Below the pieces are notes generated by a model. The model ran no database searches and was not told where the DNA came from. It saw only the letters and a list, made by a program, of their open reading frames with translations. Source: Marinomonas algarum (GTDB taxonomy: Bacteria; Pseudomonadota; Gammaproteobacteria; Pseudomonadales; Marinomonadaceae). Taken from it: DNA of 64,000 nucleotides. A program made the position numbers and the translations under genes. The first letter of the stretch is position 1, and each line of letters begins with the position of its first letter. The stretch is taken from contig NZ_JAJATW010000003.1 in assembly GCF_020532605.1 (NCBI RefSeq), forward strand, positions 1 to 64,000. The letters run 5' to 3'. Shown in pieces: positions 1 through 8,621 of the stretch.

Positions 1-117
1 GGTCCAATCAATAGTCTTGGATAACCTTACTAAAGGATGATTCGAGTTAATGATGTCTACGAGCTGAGGTTGAAATAAATCTTTTTGTGGAATGCTCTCT
101 GTCTGACGAGGCTTCAT
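1..117 (-). mobile_element. IS5-like transposase, N-terminal part, cut by the window edge
   Basis: The reverse strand reads 39 codons without a stop from an ATG at 115-117 to the window edge. The peptide begins MKPRQTESIPQKDLF and continues with a LVDIINSNHPLV-type stretch ending KTIDW. This resembles the N-terminal DUF772 region of IS5-family transposases, which typically open with a polar leader, a D-L-F/R-x-x-L-x-x-I-I-N helix and an L-x-x-x-I-D-W motif. The catalytic DDE domain lies outside the window, so intactness cannot be judged. The element's right end should fall between 118 and about 220, but no terminal repeat can be assigned without the other end. The family call is by recognition of the N-terminus only. 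Confidence 0.6.
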
Positions 118-418
118 AAAACTCACCAATTCTGCAACTTTTTGGGCCTTACACTGTATTTACAGCAAGATTTAGACATAAACTATCTAATAAAAACACA
201 ATAAATTCAATAGGTTGAGAGTTATTCAGGGACGACTAATTATTTCATCAATCCGTTGGAAACGACTGTGCAATACCTTTGGTATAATGAGGAGCCAAAG
301 TAGCCAGAACAGGGTTGGGAAAAAATTTTAATACTTCGTGTATTCAACCTTCGTAAGATATGCCGATTTATGGATTCGCTCCCAACCCAAACGCCCTGAA
401 TAATGTTAGGGTGCTGAG
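118..418. other. Intergenic stretch between IS fragment and glycosyltransferase gene
   Basis: No intact gene. Positions 226-334 hold a decayed heptosyltransferase fragment, listed separately. A 9-bp inverted repeat (GGGTTGGGA at 312-320 and TCCCAACCC at 380-388) and a 10-bp inverted repeat (222-231 and 394-403) are also present. Confidence 0.6.
226..334 (-). pseudogene. Remnant of a family 9 glycosyltransferase (heptosyltransferase) gene
   Basis: Read on the reverse strand, 334 to about 260 encodes VLKFFPNPVLATLAPHYTKG then IAQSF. This aligns with VIKKAFPEARVTALVPNYTK-DIAESF near residues 30-60 of the intact GT9 protein encoded at 1529-2557. One extra base after the TCG-TTT codons shifts the frame. 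The next frame then gives QRIDEIIS, matching EWIDEVII in the intact copy, and a TGA follows at 226-228. The DNA at about 238-287 is visibly similar to that at about 2383-2432. Outside this stretch the similarity fades, so only a piece of one gene remains. The fragment probably marks a lost second heptosyltransferase in this LPS locus. Confidence 0.65.
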
Positions 419-1525
419 CTAAGTCTCTCGATATAAAGTCAACAGGGCATCAACATGCTTTTCCTGGTCAAAATATTCACGAGCTCGACTTTGCGCCAAC
501 ACTGACAAACGAAACCTTTCTGCTGGATCGTTACTTAGTTGTTGAATAACTTCAACGAATGCAGACGTATCAAAAGGATCAACCAATCTACCGGATGACT
601 CTAGAATTTCTGGGATGGCACCATAACTGGACCCAATAATAGCTTTTCCTGCCGCCATTGCCTCGATAACAGTTAGCCCAAATGCCTCGTTATGAGACGG
701 AATAACCACTATGTCAATAGCTTTCAATAAACTATTAGGATCATCTGAAAAGCCATAGAAAATAACCTTATCTGTTAATTCTTGCTCAGCAATATAGGCT
801 TGTAACGTTTTCAAATAATCGGCATCACCTCCTGTCTCTGCTGTCAAACCACCTACTATTATTAAATAAATTGGTTTGGACTTAAGTTTAGCAAGCGCCT
901 TCAAAAGCTCCGGATGCCCCTTCCCATTCGACAATCGCCCAACAATTCCCATCAAAATGGCATCTGAGGACAAAGAGAATTGCCGCTTTAGATCCAACGG
1001 TTCACTCTCTACTTCATCGGATTGATGCATCTGAGTGCCTAACCATAAAGTCTTTACTTTATTTTCAATAATAGGTAGTGCCTTGATATTTCGTGCCCGA
1101 GTAAAGTAGCTAATCGACAACACCAAATCCACATTACGATAAATAAAACGGTGAATGATATCTTTTTTCGGACGCTTTGCTCCCATATGGTCAGTATAAA
1201 TCAACTTAAAATCACACAATTTTTTCAACAATACCGCTAACATTAAATCACTGGATTTGTGGCAATGCACATACTGAATCTGTTGAGATTTAATCCACTT
1301 TGCCAACCTCAATAAATGGCGATAACCATCGCCACGACTCTGTAAAGTATAATTTTTATTAAATACGCTCTGCATTTGAGCATGAACTGGCGTACCCTCC
1401 TGCGATAAACCGAATACATTATGCCCTTTGGTCAGCATGACCGAGCCAACCCGAATAGGATACATTTCTAAGCCACCAAACCCTTTCGATAAACACATAT
1501 GCAATATATTTAAAGATCTAGGCAT
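419..1525 (-). CDS. Glycosyltransferase family 4 (GT-B fold), LPS/surface glycan type
   Basis: A 368-residue protein with the two-domain GT-B layout of family 4 transferases. The N-terminal half carries an FGGLE-type acceptor loop near residue 17. The C-terminal half carries IVGRLSNGKGHPELLKAL and the retaining E-x7-E motif (HNEAFGLTVIEAMAAG), followed by G-x-IPEIL. Such enzymes move a sugar from a nucleotide donor to a growing glycan at the cytoplasmic face of the inner membrane. ATG at 1523-1525 is preferred over the adjacent GTG because AAAGG sits about 7 nt upstream. It begins three bases after the stop of the GT9 gene, so the two are co-transcribed. Sugar and acceptor cannot be deduced; LPS core is inferred from the GT9 partner. 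Confidence 0.85.
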   Translation of the reverse strand: MPRSLNILHMCLSKGFGGLEMYPIRVGSVMLTKGHNVFGLSQEGTPVHAQMQSVFNKNYTLQSRGDGYRHLLRLAKWIKSQQIQYVHCHKSSDLMLAVLLKKLCDFKLIYTDHMGAKRPKKDIIHRFIYRNVDLVLSISYFTRARNIKALPIIENKVKTLWLGTQMHQSDEVESEPLDLKRQFSLSSDAILMGIVGRLSNGKGHPELLKALAKLKSKPIYLIIVGGLTAETGGDADYLKTLQAYIAEQELTDKVIFYGFSDDPNSLLKAIDIVVIPSHNEAFGLTVIEAMAAGKAIIGSSYGAIPEILESSGRLVDPFDTSAFVEVIQQLSNDPAERFRLSVLAQSRAREYFDQEKHVDALLTLYRET

Positions 1526-1528
1526 CAC

Positions 1529-2557
1529 TCAACCTTTCTTTGCTAAATTAAAATACCAGAGCTTGATCTCAGGAAAAATATTATCTACGTCTAGATTTTC
1601 TAAACTGTCCTCTTGCCCACTAGGCGAAAATGGTAGCCAGTAACCTTCACTGTTCAGCGTTTTCCAACGTAGTGGCGTTGCTGACCGCCGACTAGGATAG
1701 AAACCTATACAGGGCACGTCCAGTGCACCTGCAATATGTAGAGGGCCAGTTGAACCAGCAATAAACAAATCAGCTAATGCAATCGATCGCATAAAATCAG
1801 CAACCCCATCATTTTTATCATACAAGGCAGCCTTTATTTTTTCAGCTTGCAGAGCATCCACTAAAGATTGTGATATTAGCGATTCTCCAGGGCCTGCAGT
1901 AATAACAAAATGGAATAAATCTAACTGATTCAAATATTTAATTAGCTTAACCCATTGAGCAATGCTCAAAGTATTTGAAGATCCTCCCGTTACAGGGTGA
2001 ATAAAACATTGTTTTTCTGGTGTCAGTATACCTACCTTCAGCAATTTACTACGTTGCTTATCTAACACTTGTGTAGCATAAGAAAGTAGAGGTCTTTCTT
2101 CTTGTAAGCAGTTTCCACCCAACACTTTAATAAAATAACGAGCTAAATCTAAGTTATATTCAAATTCGGGTTTACTTGAAGTAGAACGACGCTGCCGGAG
2201 TGTATGCGTATATAAAAATTGAGCAAGCTTAGTAGCGGGAGCAACTCTAATCGGGATTTTTGCCTGACGAACCAAGGTGGCATTGTAAGTATTGGAAAAC
2301 AAACAAATAGCCGCATCAAAACTTTCAACTTTTAGCTGTTTTGCCAAACCTCTTTTTTTCTTAGAGTCTTTTGAATCGATGATTACTTCGTCGATCCATT
2401 CAAACGACTCTGCAATGTCTTTCGTATAATTTGGTACTAATGCCGTTACTCTAGCTTCAGGAAACGCTTTTTTGATAACTTGAATGGCAGGTAAAGCAAG
2501 CATAAAATCACCAATCTTATCATTGCGCACCACAAGTATTTTTTTAATTACTGGCAT
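1529..2557 (-). CDS. Glycosyltransferase family 9, heptosyltransferase-like
   Basis: A 342-residue member of the ADP-heptose:LPS heptosyltransferase family. It opens with KKILVVRNDKIGDFMLALPA, the characteristic acceptor-domain start (R-x-D-x-I-G-D). It later shows IHPVTGGSSNTLSIAQW and the donor-binding stretch AGSTGPLHIAGALDVPCIGFYPS. Family members add heptose or other sugars to the LPS inner core in the cytoplasm. The start ATG at 2555-2557 has AAGAGA upstream; an upstream GTG at 2581 is possible but has poorer support. It heads a two-gene unit with the GT4 gene. A degraded fragment of a similar gene lies at 226-334. The exact step (WaaC, WaaF or WaaQ-like) cannot be told. Confidence 0.85.
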   Translation of the reverse strand: MPVIKKILVVRNDKIGDFMLALPAIQVIKKAFPEARVTALVPNYTKDIAESFEWIDEVIIDSKDSKKKRGLAKQLKVESFDAAICLFSNTYNATLVRQAKIPIRVAPATKLAQFLYTHTLRQRRSTSSKPEFEYNLDLARYFIKVLGGNCLQEERPLLSYATQVLDKQRSKLLKVGILTPEKQCFIHPVTGGSSNTLSIAQWVKLIKYLNQLDLFHFVITAGPGESLISQSLVDALQAEKIKAALYDKNDGVADFMRSIALADLFIAGSTGPLHIAGALDVPCIGFYPSRRSATPLRWKTLNSEGYWLPFSPSGQEDSLENLDVDNIFPEIKLWYFNLAKKG

Positions 2558-2660
2558 TGAATGTCTCTTACTTTCGTTCACTTTTTATATCCATATTTCA
2601 TGGACGTATGACATCAGTTTTATATACGCTGGCCGTACAAAGTATTGTATGTTTTCAGTG

Positions 2661-3500
2661 TCAAAAACTAGCCGCCCTCAACATTCGTTTTGACCATTGA
2701 CTCCAAGAGCCAATGTAGAGGCGTTTGGCCGGTATACCTGCATGATTTAATGCCAATATATTATGGCAAGCACTGATACCCGATCCACAATAATACACTC
2801 TGTCTTCGTGGTGACTTTCTGACAAACAAGATTGCCATTCGTCATGAAGCACGTTTGCTTCTTTGAAATAACCGTTTGCGTTTAAGTTATCCGTAAAAGG
2901 TCGATTTACTGCTCCCGGTATGTGACCACCCACTGGGTCTATGGTCTCGTTTTCCCCCCTAAAACGTCCTGCAGAACGGGCATCAACCAGCTGGAATTGA
3001 TCTGTCTCTAAGTTTTCTGCAACAGCTTGTTCGCTTACTGACCAAGGGAAAGAGACTTCAAAACGCATTGATGCCACAACCGGTACGTTAACCTCACAAG
3101 ATACATCTCCCCCTTCGCTTAACCAAGCTGGGAAGCCGCCATTTAAGACACGCACATCAATGCCTTGTTGACTCAACATCCACCAAGCACGGCCGGCAAT
3201 GGAGCCACTTGAAGCATCATACACAACAACAATACTGTCTTGCTCTATGCCCCATGCTTGTAACTGAGTAGAAAACACATTTTCATCTGGTAAAGGATGA
3301 CGTCCTGAGAATTCGGTTTCTGCAGAAGACAATTCATGGTGAACATCAACAAAAATAGCACCAGGAATATGTCCCTCTTGATATTCTAGTTGTCCTTTTT
3401 TGTGATCTGTTAAATAAAATCGACAATCTAAAACAACCACCTTCGGTTGGCCTATTAACCGCGTCAGTTCATTTGTATCAATGAGAGTATTTAATAGCAC
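2661..3500 (-). CDS. sseA: 3-mercaptopyruvate/thiosulfate sulfurtransferase (tandem rhodanese)
   Basis: A 279-residue protein with two rhodanese modules. The inactive N-terminal one carries VVLDCRFYLTD, GHIPGAIFVD and VVVYDASSG. The C-terminal one carries LVDARSAGRFRG and GHIPGAVN, with the active-site loop CGSGISACH at Cys238. A CGSG-type loop is typical of mercaptopyruvate sulfurtransferases, while thiosulfate enzymes usually have a basic residue after the cysteine. The end YIGSWSQW is also typical. It would transfer sulfur from 3-mercaptopyruvate to thiols or cyanide in the cytoplasm. The start is GTG at 3500 with GAGGAAGG just upstream. It stands alone between the LPS genes and a divergent methyltransferase. 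Confidence 0.88.
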   Translation of the reverse strand: MLLNTLIDTNELTRLIGQPKVVVLDCRFYLTDHKKGQLEYQEGHIPGAIFVDVHHELSSAETEFSGRHPLPDENVFSTQLQAWGIEQDSIVVVYDASSGSIAGRAWWMLSQQGIDVRVLNGGFPAWLSEGGDVSCEVNVPVVASMRFEVSFPWSVSEQAVAENLETDQFQLVDARSAGRFRGENETIDPVGGHIPGAVNRPFTDNLNANGYFKEANVLHDEWQSCLSESHHEDRVYYCGSGISACHNILALNHAGIPAKRLYIGSWSQWSKRMLRAASF

Positions 3501-3618
3501 GAGCCTTCCTCAAGCAGTAGTGAATGCATCAAAATAATCGTTTCCATGGGGATTAAATCTACTTTGATTTTGTGTTTTTTGCTAATATTTGCCGTTAATA
3601 TCTTTTATTGAGTGCCTT

Positions 3619-4380
3619 ATGTTGCGTCTTGACCTTCTTCTTACTGAGCAAAATTTAACCAAATCTCGTTCACAGGCACAAACCTTTATTAGCGAAGGTC
3701 GTGTCTCTTATCAGGTTAACCAACAATGGATCACAGCAACTAAACCCAGCGTAAAGTTGCCTTTGGATACAAACATTCAAATTATACAGGATGAAGCAGA
3801 CAAATACGTATCTCGAGGGGCATTAAAGCTTGAGGGAGCGTTGCAACAGACGCAACTGAACATTAAAGGATTTCAGGTATTGGACATTGGCCAATCAACC
3901 GGTGGCTTTAGTGACTGCGCGATTCAGCACGGTGCCGCCAAAGTCGTCGGCGTTGAAGTCGGGCATGGGCAATTAGACAAACGCCTGGTCGATCACGATA
4001 AGGTTATTTGTTTAGAGGGAATCAATGCCCGCCACTTATCCTCAAAGGATTTACAAGGGCATTTACCTAAAGACGGCTTTGACCTTGTCGTGATGGATGT
4101 ATCTTTTATCTCGCAGACAAAAATTCTCCCCCAGCTTCCCTGTTTATTAAAAGACGCTGGCCACTTGATTACCTTAGTCAAACCCCAATTTGAAGTCGGC
4201 AAAGCCCACATTGGCAAAGGTGGCATCGTGAAAGACAAACAGCGTGTTGAACAAATGGGTAACGACATGAAAGCCTTTATTACGGCATTAGGTTTCACAG
4301 TCCAATGCTATATGGAAAGCCCTATTAAAGGCGGCGATGGTAATCAAGAGTTTTTACTTTGGGCGACGCGAACTGTTTAA
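3619..4380 (+). CDS. tlyA: TlyA-family rRNA 2'-O-methyltransferase / hemolysin A-like
   Basis: A 253-residue protein with an N-terminal S4 RNA-binding domain (MLRLDLLLTEQNLTKSRSQA through about residue 60) and a FtsJ-like SAM-dependent methyltransferase domain. The SAM motif is VLDIGQSTGGFSDCAIQHGA, followed by VVGVEVGHGQLD, the catalytic-region VVMDVSFIS, and LVKPQFEVGK. TlyA enzymes methylate ribose 2'-OH groups of 16S and/or 23S rRNA cytidines and were first named as hemolysins. The ATG at 3619 is chosen because S4 proteins of this family start at MLRLD; an in-frame TTG at 3589 adds ten atypical residues. Transcribed divergently from the sulfurtransferase gene. Target specificity is not visible. 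Confidence 0.87.
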   Translation: MLRLDLLLTEQNLTKSRSQAQTFISEGRVSYQVNQQWITATKPSVKLPLDTNIQIIQDEADKYVSRGALKLEGALQQTQLNIKGFQVLDIGQSTGGFSDCAIQHGAAKVVGVEVGHGQLDKRLVDHDKVICLEGINARHLSSKDLQGHLPKDGFDLVVMDVSFISQTKILPQLPCLLKDAGHLITLVKPQFEVGKAHIGKGGIVKDKQRVEQMGNDMKAFITALGFTVQCYMESPIKGGDGNQEFLLWATRTV

Positions 4381-4495
4381 TCCAGTCACTCCTTTTCCTT
4401 GCTGTCTCTTCGTGGATTATTCTGTCGAGTGTCATTCAATCAGATTCCTTACAAGTTCACGGTCAAATAGATGAACATGTCGCCTCTTGATTCGA

Positions 4496-5875
4496 TTAAA
4501 TAACCTCGTTATAGGCTGGCGAATGACTCAATGTGACCTCTTGCGCTTCCTTTGCTTCTAGCGTATCGATGTAGCGCCGTGCCATATAAAATCCCCAGCA
4601 GCCAAAAATCACCGACCCTACCGCTTGACCAAATAAAATGCCTTCTGCCCCCATAAACATTGAAAAAATTACAATCAGAGGCCAGGTGCCGACTGTCGCT
4701 CGACCGAAGTTTAGTAGGGTACTGTTGAGTGGTTTTCCTAAATTATTAAAGACCGCAATCGCAATAAACAGTAGACTCTGAAAGAAAAAGCTAAATGACA
4801 CAAAGGTAGCAAAGAATCGAATCAGCGCTGCACTCCCCTCGGTTGCGTGAAATACAGAAACCAACCAACCCTGCGCCTGATAAAGCCCCACACACAACAC
4901 CACGCAATACACGAAAGCATAAGTGACTGCGCTATTAATGGTACTGTGCATACGATCAAAGCGGCCTGCGCCATAATTTTGTCCCAGTATCGGCCCCACC
5001 GCGCCTGACAACGCAAATAATCCACCAAACACCACAGGAATCACCCGACCAATCACGGCAACGGCAGCCACAGCATCATCACCAAACGTTGAGGTATGCT
5101 CCATCACAATGGCATTCGCCAGAGGCGAAGACATATTGGTGAGCATCGCAGGCACAACAATGACACTAATCGATTTAGCATCTTTGAAAAAATCCATTAA
5201 ATCAAACTCACCCAACATTTTGTGGATGTGCACAACACCATAATAAGATACTGCCACCATGGAAAAGCGAGCGATTAAAGACGCAATGGCCGCACCCTGT
5301 ACACCTAAACCAAAAGCAAAGATAAAAATAGGGTCGAGTACCGCATTCACCAACCCACCCACTAATGTTGTATACATTGCACGACGAGCGTCCCCCAAAG
5401 CACGCATAATGCCAGAGCCAATCATGCCAATCATAACCGCAGGCATACCTAATACTAGGATTTGCAAATAGCCTGTCGCCAAGTCCAACGTTCGACCGGT
5501 CGCACCGATGTAAAGCAAAATATGCGAGATATTAGGCCACAAGAACCATACAACCCCAGTAGAAAAGAAAATACCAAAAGCCAACACATTGACCGCTCGG
5601 CGCTTTGCTAATTCAATGTGCCCTTCACCAATCGCCTTGGACACCAGAGCGGTTGCCGAAATCGCCACCGCAATGCTAAGCGATACCGTAAAAAACATAA
5701 TACTGCTGGCAAAACCCACTGCCGCGACGGCTTCTTTCTCTCCCAGCATCGATAGAAACAACATATCAACCAAGTCAACGAGGAACATACACATCAAACC
5801 AAGGGCACCCGTGGCAGACATGGTAACGACGTGTTTAAAAGTAGAACCTTGTGTGAGCTTTGCCGTATGTGGCAT
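4496..5875 (-). CDS. MATE family cation-coupled multidrug exporter
   Basis: A 459-residue membrane protein with about twelve hydrophobic segments in two similar halves, as in MATE/DinF carriers. The N-terminal half begins FKHVVTMSATGALGLMCMFLVDLVDMLFLS, matching the family's first helix and its GLM-x-x-x-VDxxF pattern. ALGDARRAMYTTLVGGLVNAVLDPIFIF matches the helix 5-6 region. It would export cationic drugs or metabolites in exchange for Na+ or H+. The start ATG at 5873-5875 has GGGGAT upstream. It is a single gene. Substrates cannot be predicted from sequence. Confidence 0.88.
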   Translation of the reverse strand: MPHTAKLTQGSTFKHVVTMSATGALGLMCMFLVDLVDMLFLSMLGEKEAVAAVGFASSIMFFTVSLSIAVAISATALVSKAIGEGHIELAKRRAVNVLAFGIFFSTGVVWFLWPNISHILLYIGATGRTLDLATGYLQILVLGMPAVMIGMIGSGIMRALGDARRAMYTTLVGGLVNAVLDPIFIFAFGLGVQGAAIASLIARFSMVAVSYYGVVHIHKMLGEFDLMDFFKDAKSISVIVVPAMLTNMSSPLANAIVMEHTSTFGDDAVAAVAVIGRVIPVVFGGLFALSGAVGPILGQNYGAGRFDRMHSTINSAVTYAFVYCVVLCVGLYQAQGWLVSVFHATEGSAALIRFFATFVSFSFFFQSLLFIAIAVFNNLGKPLNSTLLNFGRATVGTWPLIVIFSMFMGAEGILFGQAVGSVIFGCWGFYMARRYIDTLEAKEAQEVTLSHSPAYNEVI

Positions 5876-5930
5876 TCATATCCCCTAAGCAATCGCGTAC
5901 CACTTGGGTACGGGTGAGCGAATAAGCAAA

Positions 5931-5962
5931 AAAACCGAAAAAGTAGGTACTTTTTCGGTTTT
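5931..5962. terminator. Bidirectional hairpin terminator
   Basis: A 15-bp perfect inverted repeat (AAAACCGAAAAAGTA at 5931-5945 against 5948-5962) forms a stem with A/T tracts on both sides. It lies just upstream of the MATE gene start and downstream of thiE, so on the minus strand it would end the thiamine operon transcript. Confidence 0.8.
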
Positions 5963-6033
5963 TATTTTCTCATGTATCGCTAACCAAGAGAAAGCGCCCT
6001 ATAAGGATTAATCTAGCACAAAAAGATCTTGTA

Positions 6034-6636
6034 TCATCGCGTTGCACGCAACCATTGTGCAATACGCGCTTCTGGGTCGGCATTTAACGTGATGTCTGTC
6101 ACTGCGGCCACCACATCCGCTCCTGCATCGAGTACACCTTGAGCCCTTTCCACACTGATGCCACCAATGCCTACCAGCGGCGTTGTTTCTAACTGCGCCT
6201 TCCACTGGGAAACGGTTTCCAATCCCTGTTGGTGCCACTTCATTTTCTTCAAAATAGTGGGGTACACTGGGCCTAACGCGATATAAGTGGGTTGATACTG
6301 CAACGCTCGCTCTAGCTCTTCTTGGCAGTGGGTGCTAATGCCTAATTTCAAACCTGCTCTTTGAATAGCACCTATATCAGCATCGTCTAGGTCTTCTTGT
6401 CCTAAGTGAACAAAGTCACAACCTTCTTCTATAGCAAGTTGCCAATAATCATTCACCACCAACTGACAGTCATATTTTTCACAAAGTTGCTTTGATTTCT
6501 GTATTTGCGTTCTGACTTCTTCCAAAGGTCGATCTTTCACCCGCAATTGCACCAGTTTAATACCTAATGGCACCAGACGCTCTAACCATTCATAAGAGTC
6601 AAAAACAGGGTAAAAAGTATCCAACGTATTCATCAT
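6034..6636 (-). CDS. thiE: Thiamine-phosphate synthase
   Basis: A 200-residue TIM-barrel protein joining HMP-PP and the thiazole phosphate to make thiamine phosphate. Family motifs in order: LVQLRVKDR near the start, QLVVNDYWQLA, DFVHLGQEDLDD, GISTHCQEEL, YIALGPVYPTILKKM, and VGIGGISVERA with the terminal phosphate-binding glycines. The length is normal for short ThiE. It is the last gene of the thiamine operon, 12 bp after thiG, and is followed by a strong terminator. The start is one of two adjacent ATGs. Under control of the TPP riboswitch at the head of the operon. Confidence 0.93.
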   Translation of the reverse strand: MMNTLDTFYPVFDSYEWLERLVPLGIKLVQLRVKDRPLEEVRTQIQKSKQLCEKYDCQLVVNDYWQLAIEEGCDFVHLGQEDLDDADIGAIQRAGLKLGISTHCQEELERALQYQPTYIALGPVYPTILKKMKWHQQGLETVSQWKAQLETTPLVGIGGISVERAQGVLDAGADVVAAVTDITLNADPEARIAQWLRATR

Positions 6637-6648
6637 GTCTCACACTCG

Positions 6649-7428
6649 TTAAGAGAGAAAAGCCTTCCCCATCATAGAGGTAGAAGGTTGCGCCATATCA
6701 CGCATTTCAATAGGATCCGCCAAATATGCCATATGGCCCGCTTCAATCGCCATCGCAAACGCTTTCGCCATGGCTTTTGGAGTACCAGCGCCCGATACCG
6801 CCGTATTAAGCAATATTGCGTCGTACCCTAGTTCCATGGCTTGAGCAGCATGGGAAGGCAAACCAATTCCCGCATCGACAATTAAAGTAGTGTCAGGAAA
6901 ATGCTCACGCATGGTTCTCAACCCGTAAGGGTTATTTAAACCACGTCCAGTGCCAATAGGAGCACCCCAGGGCATTAAGACTTCGCAGCCTAGCTCAACC
7001 AATTTTTCCGCTACAATAATGTCTTCTGTTGTGTAAGGAAATACTTTAAAGCCTTGATCAATCAATATTTCCGCGGCTTCCACCAAAGCAAAGACATTCG
7101 GCTGTAAGGTGTCCTCTTCTCCGATCACTTCCAATTTGATCCAATCGGTCTGAAACACTTCCCTTGCCATTTGTGCCGTTGTCACTGCCTCTTTTACCGT
7201 ATAACAGCCTGCTGTATTAGGTAAAACACGCACGTTTAATGCTTTTATCAAGGCCCAAAAATCTTGCCCTTCTTTACTGCCACCCGCCTCACGACGTAGC
7301 GACACTGTGACTATTTCAGTGCCACTTTCCCGCACTGAATCAGCCAATATCGCCGGTGAAGGGTATTGTGCTGTTCCCAATAACAAGCGATTTTGAATAC
7401 GGGTTCCATAAAGATCTAACATGGTCAT
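6649..7428 (-). CDS. thiG: Thiazole synthase
   Basis: A 259-residue TIM-barrel enzyme that builds the thiamine thiazole ring from deoxyxylulose 5-phosphate, dehydroglycine and ThiS-thiocarboxylate. Motifs: [48 protein letters not shown] with the Schiff-base lysine, [16 protein letters not shown] and [19 protein letters not shown]. Its start overlaps the thiS stop by one base, indicating translational coupling with its sulfur carrier. The deoxyxylulose phosphate source, dxs, is encoded at 46705-48582 in this window. Dehydroglycine would come from ThiO in the same operon. Confidence 0.95.
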   Translation of the reverse strand: MTMLDLYGTRIQNRLLLGTAQYPSPAILADSVRESGTEIVTVSLRREAGGSKEGQDFWALIKALNVRVLPNTAGCYTVKEAVTTAQMAREVFQTDWIKLEVIGEEDTLQPNVFALVEAAEILIDQGFKVFPYTTEDIIVAEKLVELGCEVLMPWGAPIGTGRGLNNPYGLRTMREHFPDTTLIVDAGIGLPSHAAQAMELGYDAILLNTAVSGAGTPKAMAKAFAMAIEAGHMAYLADPIEMRDMAQPSTSMMGKAFLS

Positions 7429-7625
7429 TAGCCTCCTTGTATTGGGGAAATAATTTCTAGTTGATCCCCTTCATTGAGTAATGTATTGGACCGCAAAGAA
7501 ACCGGAACAAAGTCACTGTTAACGGCGGTTGCCACCACAGAATCGGCGTAACCTAACGCAATCAACAGCTGATCTAGGTGAGGTGTTTCGACCTCCGTAG
7601 ACACCCCATTAACTAAGATATTCAT
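7428..7625 (-). CDS. thiS: Sulfur carrier protein ThiS
   Basis: A 65-residue ubiquitin-fold protein ending in the required Gly-Gly (SPIQGG), whose terminal carboxylate is adenylated and turned into a thiocarboxylate. It begins MNILVNG and contains the [11 protein letters not shown] core, both typical. It overlaps the end of thiO by 17 bp and abuts thiG. The activating enzyme ThiF is not encoded in this window and must lie elsewhere. Confidence 0.92.
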   Translation of the reverse strand: MNILVNGVSTEVETPHLDQLLIALGYADSVVATAVNSDFVPVSLRSNTLLNEGDQLEIISPIQGG

Positions 7626-8616
7626 TCATCTGCTCCACTTTGTCGTCTTGATTTAAAATCGCGTCCGCGGCTTTAATCGCCATACTGGGGCTTAATAAAA
7701 AGCCATGACGATACAAGCCATTCACTCGCCAAATATTCCCGTCTTTTTGCAATCTAGGTAAATTATCAGCGAACGCTGGGCGAGCATCGACACCCATTTC
7801 AACGATTTCCGCTTCCGCAAAACTCGGGTGTAAAGCATAGGCTGAGCTTAGCAACTCCAACATGGAGCGTGCGCTGAATCTCGCCCGTTGCGCATTCTCA
7901 ATCATAGTGGCACCCACCATGAAATGATGATCTTCTCTTGGAATGATATAAAACGGAATACGAGGATGAAGTAGGCGTACCGGACGGTTCAGCGTGATCT
8001 CTTCGGTGCGTATGATTAGCATCTCTCCCTTCACACCACGGATGTCCGACCACTCTGGCTTAGCCAGCAAGCCACGGCAATCCACAACCGTTTCCCCACC
8101 AAATTCTGATGGTTCAACAGACTGGTTAAAGTGAAAATGTGCGCCTTTTTTTGTCAGTAACTCAAACAATGCCACCAGCGCTAATCTAGGATTAACATGC
8201 GCTTCATCAGGAAAGTATAAGGCTTGCTTGAACCTACCGGAAAAGTCAGGCTCAAGTGTCGAAATAGCCTCATTATCAATCCATTCAAAACGCTCTGTTC
8301 GACGGCTAAAACGGGATAACTCCTGACGATCTCTCACCTGCGCAAAGACCATGGTACCTTTTGAGACCACCGCCGCGTTCGTTCCCGTAAGGTGTTTCTC
8401 CCACCAGGTTAATGCCGTTTTACCATAATGCAATACTGCAGGTTCTGCACTTTCACGCTCGCACCAAGGCGCCAACATACCTCCAGCAAACCAAGAACAA
8501 GCTTGCTCTCCCACATAGCGACTGCGCTCATAAATATGCACGTTGACGCCACGCTCTATTAACTCTGTTGCAAGGGTTAATCCCGCAACACCAGCACCAA
8601 TAATATTGACTTTCAT
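7609..8616 (-). CDS. thiO: Glycine oxidase ThiO
   Basis: A 335-residue FAD-dependent amino acid oxidase of the DAO superfamily. It starts MKVNIIGAGVAGLTLATELIERG, a Rossmann dinucleotide-binding motif, followed by EQACSWFAGGMLAPWCERES, a signature of ThiO. C-terminal RHGFLLSPSMAIKAAD is also family-typical. It oxidises glycine to the dehydroglycine used by ThiG, taking the place of ThiH in aerobes. The ATG at 8614-8616 has GGTGAG at a good distance; a GTG at 8628 would overlap the preceding gene. Its position before thiS-thiG supports the role over other DAO enzymes. Confidence 0.9.
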   Translation of the reverse strand: MKVNIIGAGVAGLTLATELIERGVNVHIYERSRYVGEQACSWFAGGMLAPWCERESAEPAVLHYGKTALTWWEKHLTGTNAAVVSKGTMVFAQVRDRQELSRFSRRTERFEWIDNEAISTLEPDFSGRFKQALYFPDEAHVNPRLALVALFELLTKKGAHFHFNQSVEPSEFGGETVVDCRGLLAKPEWSDIRGVKGEMLIIRTEEITLNRPVRLLHPRIPFYIIPREDHHFMVGATMIENAQRARFSARSMLELLSSAYALHPSFAEAEIVEMGVDARPAFADNLPRLQKDGNIWRVNGLYRHGFLLSPSMAIKAADAILNQDDKVEQMNEYLS

Positions 8617-8621
8617 TTCGC

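Noticed and set aside
222..403. A 182-bp segment bounded by TTATTCAGGG and CCCTGAATAA looked like a small inverted-repeat transposon with a TA target duplication.
   Set aside because: Much of its inside (226-334) reads as a heptosyltransferase remnant, and the short 10-bp ends with a palindromic TA are weak evidence. Kept only as an inverted repeat.
2661..3500. Rhodanese as a sulfur donor for ThiS.
   Set aside because: It lies outside the thiamine operon, and its CGSG loop points to mercaptopyruvate sulfurtransferase; no direct evidence of a link.
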